This document shows, piece by piece, positions 1 to 5,295 of a DNA stretch of 9,172 nt. The translations under genes and the position numbers were made by a program. Origin of the DNA: Planctomycetaceae bacterium (lineage in GTDB: Bacteria > Planctomycetota > UBA1135 > GCA-002686595); contig JABWBL010000102.1 of NCBI GenBank assembly GCA_013360535.1, forward strand, positions 1 to 9,172, written 5' to 3'. A model generated the notes under the pieces. The model did not search any database and was not told the origin of the DNA. It was given only the letters and a program-made list of their open reading frames with translations. How positions within the stretch are numbered: the stretch's first letter is position 1; each line of letters starts with the position of its first letter.

Positions 1-262
1 TGATGCGGTGCTCGACGCGCGCAAGCAGGCGCGACGCGGGGACGGGAGCCTCTCGCTCGACCCCCGCGGGCAGCGCCGAGGGCTCCGCGCTGGTCGGTGC
101 GGAGAGCGCCGGCCCGGAATCGATCAGCGCGGCCGCGCCTTCATGCTCGGCACCGATCGGCGTCGCCGGTGCTCCACGCTCGCGCGCGAGCCACCAAGCC
201 AAGCCGACGAAGCAGCCCAGCGCCAGTGCGCCAGCCAAGGCGAGGGACGAGCGGGACTTCAC
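1..262 (-). CDS. N-terminal part of a membrane-anchored or secreted protein of unknown function (runs off left edge)
   Basis: An open frame on the minus strand starts at GTG (260-262) and continues without a stop to the window edge, giving 87 residues. Residues 1-5 are basic (VKSRS), residues 6-25 form a hydrophobic segment (LALAGALALGCFVGLAWWLA), and RER follows. This fits a signal anchor or an uncleaved N-terminal membrane helix. The rest is rich in Ala, Pro and Glu, like a flexible linker leading to a domain outside the window. An in-frame TAG at 275-277, four codons upstream, fixes GTG as the only usual start; only a weak AGGG (273-276) precedes it, 10 nt away. It is divergent from the kinase-like gene. 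I do not recognise the family. The clean membrane-helix pattern makes it more credible than the arginine-rich frames on the opposite strand. Confidence 0.6.
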   Translation of the reverse strand, partial: MKSRSSLALAGALALGCFVGLAWWLARERGAPATPIGAEHEGAAALIDSGPALSAPTSAEPSALPAGVEREAPVPASRLLARVEHRI

Positions 263-344
263 GTCGTGGAGGCCCTAGTGGAGCCGTGGGCCGTGGTCAC
301 GTCGAGGCCACAAATCCTCCCGCGGCCCGACAGCTTCGTCCTGC

Positions 345-369
345 CGGTCGCCCGCGACAGTCGCGACCG
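345..369. repeat. Nested inverted repeat, possible operator
   Basis: Outer arms CGGTCGC (345-351) and GCGACCG (363-369) are exact inverted repeats around 11 nt. Inside them, the 13-bp sequence at 353-365 is a palindrome with arms CGCGAC and GTCGCG around a central A. The element ends one base before the possible -10 box TACGAT (371-376), where a repressor or activator could act. Short GC palindromes are common in DNA of this composition, so the regulatory role is only a suggestion. Confidence 0.3.
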
Positions 370-387
370 CTACGATGCGCGCGAAAC

Positions 388-391
388 GGAG
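388..391 (+). promoter_or_regulatory. Shine-Dalgarno GGAG supporting the ATG at 401
   Basis: GGAG lies 9 nt before the ATG at 401. It favours that start over the much longer in-frame extension back to position 8. The extension would be arginine-rich, has no kinase homology, and would overlap the divergent minus-strand gene and its promoter region. Confidence 0.5.
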
Positions 392-400
392 CCCTCGCCC

Positions 401-1279
401 ATGTCCCACGCCAGCCTGTCGATCCTCGATTTCGTTCCCGGCGCCGAGATTGCCGGCCGCTTCAAGATCGTGCGCCCCGAGCGCCAGAGCGGCCTGTCGG
501 CGGCCTTCGCGGCGTTCGACGAGAAGGCGGGCTCGGGCGACACCGACTGTTCGATCGTGCTGTTCTCGGGGGCCCTGTTCGAGGGCGAGAAGCAGGCCGA
601 GGAGTTCCGCGCCACCTGGAAGCCGTGGACCAAGGTGCGCTCGCCGCACGTGGCCTGCGTGCGCGAGGTGCTCGCGCTGCCGCACAGCACGACGCTGCTC
701 GTCACCGACCCGGCGCCGGGCGTCTCGCTGCGCGAGTGGCTCAAGAAGAACGGCGCGATGACACCCGCGCAGGTGCGCGAGTTCGGGCTCGGGCTGCTCG
801 AGGGGCTCAGCGCCATCCACGCGCAGAAGCTCGTGCACGGCGACATCAAGCCGCAGACGATCTTCGTCGACGAGGACGGGCACGGGCTCGACGGGCTGCT
901 CGTCGACGGTGGCATCACGACCGGCCTGTGGAGCGCGAAGCACCTCGGCGAGCACACCGCGCTGATCGGCACGCCCTACTATGCGCCGATCGAGCAGTTC
1001 GGCGGCGACTCGCCCGACGCGCAGTCGGACATCTACAACGTCGCGACCGTGCTGTTCGAATGCGCCACGGGCGTGCTGCCGTGGCCGGGCAAGTCGCTGC
1101 TCGAGATCTTCCAGGCGAAGCTCGACCGCAACGCTCCGTCGATGAAGCGCCGGGCGCCGAACGCGAACGTGCCGAAGGCGCTCGAGAGCGCGATCGTGCA
1201 GGGCCTGCTCGCCAACCGGCTCGAGCGCTTCGCGACCGCGAACGAGTTCCGCGACGCGCTCGCGGCCGTCTCCGCCTAG
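401..1279 (+). CDS. Serine/threonine protein kinase-like protein, probable pseudokinase
   Basis: The 292-residue product is essentially one protein kinase fold. The C-lobe is clear: HGDIKPQT at 146-153 is the catalytic loop, with D148 and K150 in place. LLVDGG at 166-171 is the DFG region, reading DGG with metal-binding D169 kept. GTPYYAPIEQ at 190-199 is the activation-loop end (APE region), and SDIYNVATVLFE at 209-220 with GVLPW matches subdomain IX. The N-lobe is degenerate. Where a glycine loop is expected (about 27-40) there is no GxGxxG, and strand beta-3 (CSIVLFSG, 50-57) lacks the VAIK lysine. The Mg-binding Asn of the catalytic loop is Thr (T153). There is no membrane segment or extra sensor domain, so it is probably cytosolic. 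It is the first gene of a likely operon, ending 10 nt before the acyl-CoA ligase. From the missing residues I infer weak or no phosphotransfer and perhaps a scaffold or regulatory role. An active kinase with atypical ATP binding remains possible. Confidence 0.82.
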   Translation: MSHASLSILDFVPGAEIAGRFKIVRPERQSGLSAAFAAFDEKAGSGDTDCSIVLFSGALFEGEKQAEEFRATWKPWTKVRSPHVACVREVLALPHSTTLLVTDPAPGVSLREWLKKNGAMTPAQVREFGLGLLEGLSAIHAQKLVHGDIKPQTIFVDEDGHGLDGLLVDGGITTGLWSAKHLGEHTALIGTPYYAPIEQFGGDSPDAQSDIYNVATVLFECATGVLPWPGKSLLEIFQAKLDRNAPSMKRRAPNANVPKALESAIVQGLLANRLERFATANEFRDALAAVSA

Positions 1280-1289
1280 GGCTCGCACG

Positions 1290-2879
1290 ATGGCCCACGA
1301 CGATCTCTACAAGGCCGTCGAACCGTTCCCGACGCCCTTCAACCTGTGCGAGTACTTCCTCGAGCGCAACTTGCGCGAGGGGCGGGCGAGCAAGTCCGCG
1401 CTGGTCGTCGGCGACGAGCGCCGCACGTATGCGCAGGTTTCCGAGCGCGCGGCCCGGCTCGCTGCGGCGCTGCGGCGCGCGGGATTGCGGCCCGAGGATC
1501 GGGTGCTGCTCGTGCTGCCCGACGGCTTCGAGTTCGCGGAAGCGTGGTTCGCGACGCTGCGCGCCGGTGGCGTGTTCGCGATGGTCAACCCGCTGCTCAA
1601 GCGCGACCAGTACGAGTACTACCTCGCCTACACGAAGGCGCGCGTGCTCGTCACGCACTCCGAAGTGCTGCCGGAGATCGCGGAAGCCGCGCGCGCGCAG
1701 CCCCTGTGCGAGAAGGTGCTCGTCGTCGGGCCGGATTCCGGCGGTTTCGAGCCTTACGAGGCCGCGCTCGCCGCCGAGGACCCGCGCTCGCACCTCGCGC
1801 GCATGGAACCGACCGGCCCCGACGACCTCGCGGGCTGGCTGTTCACGTCGGGCTCGACCGGACACCCCAAGGCCTGTGTCCACACGCACTCCGACTTCGC
1901 CTACAGCACCGAGACCTACGCGCTGCGTGTCGCGGGCTATCGCGAGAGCGACATCTGCCTGAGCGTGCCGAAGCTCTTCTTCGGCTACGCCACGGGCACG
2001 AACCTGATGTTTCCGTTCCGCGTGGGAGCGACGGTCGTGCTGTTCCCCGGTCGTGCGACGGCGGACGAGCTGCTCGACCAGATCGAGAAGCATCGTCCGA
2101 CGTTCCTCACGGGCGTGCCGACGATGTTCAACAACCTGCTGCGTTCCGAGCGCATCGCCAAGGCCGATCTCTCGAGCCTGCGCGTGTCGCTCTCGGCTGG
2201 CGAGGCGCTTCCGCCGCAGCTCTACGCCGACTGGAAGGCGCGCACCGGCGTCGAGATCCTCGACGGCATCGGCTCGGCGGAGATGTTCCACATCTACATC
2301 TCCAACTATCCCGGCGACGTGAAGCCCGCTTCGCTCGGCCGCATCGTGGCGGGCTACGAGGCGATGGTCGTCGACGCGGAGGGCCGGCCCGTTCCCGATG
2401 GCGAGCCCGGACGCCTGCGCGTGCGCGGCGGTTCGACCGCGTTGTGCTACTGGGGCGACAAGAGGAAGTCGCGTGACACGTTCCAGGGCGAGTGGTGCAC
2501 TTCCGCCGACATCTTTCGGCGCGACGCGCAGGGTTACTACTTCTACGAGGGCCGCGACGACGACCTGCTCAAGGTGAGCGGCATCTTCGTGTCGCCGCTC
2601 GAGATCGAGAACGCGCTGCTCGCGCACGAGGCCGTCGCGGAAGTGTGCGTGCTCGGCCGTGAGGACGAGGAGGGGCTCGTCAAGCCGATCGCCTTCGTCG
2701 TGCCGCGCAAGGGCGTGCAAGGCGACGAGCAGCTCGGGGCTGCGCTCAAGGCGCACTGCAAGGAGCGGCTCGCTCCGTACAAATACCCGCGCTGGTTCGA
2801 ATGGCGCGAGTCGCTGCCGAAGAACGACCGTGGCAAGGTGTCGCGCAAGGACCTCAAGGCGGAGCTCGCGCGGCGCTGA
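1290..2879 (+). CDS. Acyl-CoA synthetase of the benzoate-CoA ligase type (AMP-forming)
   Basis: This full-length 529-residue ANL-superfamily enzyme is predicted to activate a carboxylic acid with ATP to an acyl-AMP and then form the CoA thioester in the cytosol. The P-loop is FTSGSTGHPK (185-194), followed by GIGSAE (326-331), the ribose-binding D407, GRDDDLLKVSG (421-431) and the catalytic lysine K516 in NDRGKVSRKDL. Several stretches are typical of benzoate-CoA ligases rather than general fatty acyl-CoA ligases: PKLFFGY (227-233), EMFHIYISNYPGD (331-343), and KSRDTFQGEW to GIFVSPLEIE (393-440). The usual TGD motif reads SAD (405-407) but keeps the Asp. A benzoate-like aromatic acid is the likely substrate, but binding-pocket identity cannot be proved by eye. 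No ring-reducing, box-pathway or other aromatic-degradation genes are nearby. The start lies 10 nt after the kinase-like gene's stop with only a weak AGG-type ribosome site, which suggests translational coupling. Confidence 0.92.
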   Translation: MAHDDLYKAVEPFPTPFNLCEYFLERNLREGRASKSALVVGDERRTYAQVSERAARLAAALRRAGLRPEDRVLLVLPDGFEFAEAWFATLRAGGVFAMVNPLLKRDQYEYYLAYTKARVLVTHSEVLPEIAEAARAQPLCEKVLVVGPDSGGFEPYEAALAAEDPRSHLARMEPTGPDDLAGWLFTSGSTGHPKACVHTHSDFAYSTETYALRVAGYRESDICLSVPKLFFGYATGTNLMFPFRVGATVVLFPGRATADELLDQIEKHRPTFLTGVPTMFNNLLRSERIAKADLSSLRVSLSAGEALPPQLYADWKARTGVEILDGIGSAEMFHIYISNYPGDVKPASLGRIVAGYEAMVVDAEGRPVPDGEPGRLRVRGGSTALCYWGDKRKSRDTFQGEWCTSADIFRRDAQGYYFYEGRDDDLLKVSGIFVSPLEIENALLAHEAVAEVCVLGREDEEGLVKPIAFVVPRKGVQGDEQLGAALKAHCKERLAPYKYPRWFEWRESLPKNDRGKVSRKDLKAELARR

Positions 2880-2895
2880 AGCGGAAGGAAGAGCG

Positions 2896-3822
2896 ATGAA
2901 CAAGTGGCTCGTCGTGGCATGCGGACTGTGGCTTGGCGCGTGCGCGAGCGTGTCGCCGCACGGCAGTGGCTCTGCGGCGAAGGCGGCCGCGAGCCAGCTC
3001 GCACCACGCTCGGTCGCGATCTTCCGCTCCGGCGGCACACGCGCGGAGTGGAACGAACTCGTCGACGCCGCGGCGCAGGCCGAGGTCGTGTTCGTCGGCG
3101 AGAACCACGGCCATCCGCTCGGCCTCGCGAGCGCCGCCGCGCTGTTCGAGGACGTCGTCGCACGTTGCCCGAAGGCCGCGCTGTCGATGGAGTTCTTCGA
3201 GCGCGACGAGCAGTCGCGGCTCGACGATTACCTGACCGGCGCCAGCGACCTCGCGACGCTCGAGAAGCGCGCCGCACGCTCCGACGGCAACTTCCCGCCG
3301 GGCCACCGTGCGATGGTCGAGACCGCGCGTGCGAACGCGCGCCCCGTGCACGCCGCGAACGCTCCGCGCCAGTACGTGCGCCTCGCCAACCGCGAGGGCT
3401 ACGAGCGCCTCGCCAACTTCACCTGGGAGCAGAAGCGCCTGTTCCGCGTGCCGGACTTCCTCGTCACCGGCCGCTACCGCGACGATTTCGACCGCGTGAT
3501 GACGCCGTCGGAGCGCGATCCGAAGGCGCCGGAAGAGCAAGAACGCCTCTCGAAGGTGTTCCGCTCGCAGCAGATGTGGGACTGGACCATGGCGGAGTCG
3601 CTGTACGTCGCGCTCGCCAACGGCGAAGCCCCGCTCGTGCACGTCGTGGGCCGTTTCCACAGCGATTTCCGCGGTGGAACCGTGCAGGCGCTCGAGGCGC
3701 TGCGGCCGGCGACGAAGACGCTGATCGTGAGCTTCGTCGACGCGGACGCACCGGTCGCGCTCGCTGAAAGTGACCTCGGTCGCGGCGACTTCGTGATCTT
3801 CGTCGGGCCGTCGCGCGAGTAG
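2896..3822 (+). CDS. ChaN-like lipoprotein (haem-binding-uptake / Tiki-like fold)
   Basis: This 308-residue protein starts with a lipoprotein signal: a hydrophobic stretch at 4-15 and lipobox LGAC ending at C16. A Ser/Ala-rich spacer follows, so it should be a lipid-anchored envelope protein. The body matches the ChaN-like family (Cofac_haem_bdg, related to Tiki and EreA-type proteins). It has VVFVGENHGH (64-73, with E69 and H71), LSMEFFERDEQ (96-106), ARPVHAANAPRQYVRLA (148-164) and VVGRFHSDF (250-258, with H255). Family members include the haem-binding lipoprotein ChaN of Campylobacter jejuni, while relatives are metal-dependent hydrolases. Whether this one binds haem, a metal or something else is not decided by the sequence. 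A strong ribosome site (AAGGAAG, 2885-2891) supports this start 16 nt after the ligase stop, making it the last gene of the operon. The longer in-frame version starting inside the ligase gene would remove the signal peptide and is rejected. Confidence 0.87.
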   Translation: MNKWLVVACGLWLGACASVSPHGSGSAAKAAASQLAPRSVAIFRSGGTRAEWNELVDAAAQAEVVFVGENHGHPLGLASAAALFEDVVARCPKAALSMEFFERDEQSRLDDYLTGASDLATLEKRAARSDGNFPPGHRAMVETARANARPVHAANAPRQYVRLANREGYERLANFTWEQKRLFRVPDFLVTGRYRDDFDRVMTPSERDPKAPEEQERLSKVFRSQQMWDWTMAESLYVALANGEAPLVHVVGRFHSDFRGGTVQALEALRPATKTLIVSFVDADAPVALAESDLGRGDFVIFVGPSRE

Positions 3823-3837
3823 CGCGCGGCCCGCGGG

Positions 3838-5190
3838 TCACTGCGCGAGTTCCGGGATCTCCCAGCCCTTGCGCTGGGGCGAGCCGAGCAGCGCGTCGGC
3901 ATCGGGGCGGCCTCGGAAGAGCCCCTTGCCGCCGTCCCACTCGAGCGTCTCGTGCGGGAAGTTCAGCGCGATGTTGCCGAGCAGCGCGACCTCGGTGAGG
4001 TGCGCGGCGTACTCGAACGGCGCACTCGCCTCGCCGCGGCCGAGGCACGCGTCGACCCACTGATGCCAGTGGTTCACGCCGCGACCTTCGGGAATCTTCA
4101 CCTTCTTGAAGGGTTCGCGGGGATAGAGCTCCTGCACGCCGTAGGGGTCCGCGAGAAGTGCACCCCACTCGCCGACGAACAGGCAGCCGTTGCCGGTGAT
4201 CTTCTCGAGGCCGAGCTTGGCCATCAGGTCCTTCGGAATCGTGTTGCCGCCGTCGCGCCACGTGACGAGCACGGGGCCGCGCGTGGTCCACTCGTTGCCG
4301 GGGAACTCGTAGCGGATCTCCGACCACAGCGGGAAGCTCTCCGCCGTCGGACGCGGGCCGACCGAACGCACGCGCAGCGGATCGCCGAGCCCCAGGAACC
4401 ACAGCGCCGGATCCATCAGGTGGCAGGCCATGTCGCCCTGTGCGCCCGTGCCGAAGTCGCGGATGCCGCGCCAGCGGAAGGCGTGGTACGTGTCCTTCTT
4501 GAACGGCCGCAACGGCGCCGTGCCGAGCCACTTGTCCCAGTCGAGCGTGTCGGGCACCGGATCTTCGCCCTCGACGCGCTCGATGCCCTGCGGCCACCAG
4601 CCCGCGGGCCGGTCGGTCCACACGTGCACCTCGTGGATCAGGCCGACGGGGCGCATCCGGAAGAGCTGCCGCGCGGCGTCGTACTGCGGATTCGAGTGGT
4701 TCTGGATGCCCATCTGCGTGACGACGCCGGCTTCCTTCGCCGCGCGCGCGACGGCCCGCGCCTCGCGCACCGTGCGCGTCAGCGGCTTCTGGCAGTACAC
4801 GTGCAGGCCCAGTCGCAGCGCCGCGAGCGTGATCGGCGCGTGCATGTGGTCGGGCGTCGAGACGTGCACCGAGTCGATGTTTCCGCGCTCTTTCTCGAGC
4901 AATTCGCGCCAGTCGCGGTACGTGCGGGCGCCGGGGCAGCGCTCGCTCGCGCCCTTCAGGTTGTTCGCGTCGACGTCGCACAGCGCGACGATGTCGACGT
5001 CGGGGTGCGAGCGGATCTGGTCGAGGTCCGCGCCGCCCATGCCGCCGACGGCGATGCCCGCGTGGCGCAGGCGGCCGGTCGTGCGGATCGACTTCGAGCG
5101 CGTGGCGGGGGCGGCGCAGCTCGCGAGCGCGGTGGCGCTGGCGAAGGCCGAGAACTCGAGGAACGAACGACGAGAGAGCGTGGGACTCAT
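3838..5190 (-). CDS. Tat-exported Gfo/Idh/MocA family oxidoreductase
   Basis: The 450-residue protein carries a twin-arginine signal (RRSFLEF, 7-13) followed by a hydrophobic segment and a lipobox-like LASC ending at C25. It is therefore likely exported folded with its cofactor and may be lipid-anchored. The mature part has an NAD(P)-binding Rossmann domain: VGGMGGADL (48-56), VALCDVD (68-74), and STPDHMHAP (111-119). CQKPLT (133-138) follows in place of the usual EKP motif, with K135 kept. The C-terminal Gfo/Idh/MocA domain includes GAQGDMACHLMD (249-260). The family oxidises or reduces sugars, polyols and related compounds; the substrate here cannot be told. Ribosome site GGAG (complement of 5198-5201) lies 7 nt before the ATG. 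Its 3' end meets the operon on the other strand with 15 nt between stops and no clear terminator. It may be co-transcribed with the upstream propeller gene, although a hairpin separates them. Confidence 0.92.
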   Translation of the reverse strand: MSPTLSRRSFLEFSAFASATALASCAAPATRSKSIRTTGRLRHAGIAVGGMGGADLDQIRSHPDVDIVALCDVDANNLKGASERCPGARTYRDWRELLEKERGNIDSVHVSTPDHMHAPITLAALRLGLHVYCQKPLTRTVREARAVARAAKEAGVVTQMGIQNHSNPQYDAARQLFRMRPVGLIHEVHVWTDRPAGWWPQGIERVEGEDPVPDTLDWDKWLGTAPLRPFKKDTYHAFRWRGIRDFGTGAQGDMACHLMDPALWFLGLGDPLRVRSVGPRPTAESFPLWSEIRYEFPGNEWTTRGPVLVTWRDGGNTIPKDLMAKLGLEKITGNGCLFVGEWGALLADPYGVQELYPREPFKKVKIPEGRGVNHWHQWVDACLGRGEASAPFEYAAHLTEVALLGNIALNFPHETLEWDGGKGLFRGRPDADALLGSPQRKGWEIPELAQ

Positions 5191-5254
5191 CTGCGGGCTC
5201 CGGAGGAGTGGGGGACCAGGGGGACGGACACGCTAGCAGGCCGGTGCGCGCGCG

Positions 5255-5295
5255 GACGCGACGAATTTCGGCGGAAAAGTGCGGACCGTCGCGTC
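5255..5295 (-). terminator. 9-bp inverted repeat at the end of the propeller gene, possible terminator or RNA hairpin
   Basis: Arms GACGCGACG (5255-5263) and CGTCGCGTC (5287-5295) are perfect inverted repeats around a 23-nt loop. In the minus-strand transcript the stem begins inside the stop codon (TGA, 5294-5296) of the beta-propeller gene. No U-rich tract follows, so it is not a classic intrinsic terminator. It could still end transcription, protect a 3' end, or partly separate expression of the propeller gene from the oxidoreductase gene downstream. Confidence 0.35.

Larger units (their letters stand above)
263..400. promoter_or_regulatory. Divergent intergenic region with a possible promoter for the kinase-ligase operon
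   Basis: These 138 bp separate two divergent starts, so promoters for both directions should lie here. On the plus strand TACGAT (371-376) matches four of six positions of a sigma70 -10 box and would give a leader of about 18 nt. No good -35 lies 16-18 bp upstream: TCGCCC at 348-353 is a poor match. On the minus strand I found no convincing promoter. The identification is therefore mainly positional. Confidence 0.35.

Noticed and set aside
8..400. A 131-codon N-terminal extension of the kinase-like protein
   Set aside because: It is antisense to the GTG-start minus-strand gene, has no kinase-fold match, and the ATG at 401 has its own ribosome site.
97..1962. A 621-codon plus-strand open frame overlapping kinase and ligase
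   Set aside because: It is out of frame with both recognised proteins and is almost pure Arg/Ala/Pro/Ser sequence.
915..3038. A 707-codon minus-strand open frame
   Set aside because: It lies antisense to the kinase-like, ligase and lipoprotein genes, all with clear family motifs. Its own translation is low-complexity and arginine-rich.
3823..3837. Terminator between the convergent genes, from the palindrome CCCGCGGG at 3830-3837
   Set aside because: The 8-bp palindrome has no loop and no T-run on either strand, so it cannot act as a normal intrinsic terminator.
3464..4981. A 505-codon minus-strand open frame
   Set aside because: It overlaps the oxidoreductase in another frame on the same strand and lacks any motif.
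5191..5254. Promoter for the oxidoreductase using the minus-strand TAGCGT
   Set aside because: The -10 match is weak and the hexamer 17 bp upstream does not resemble a -35 box.
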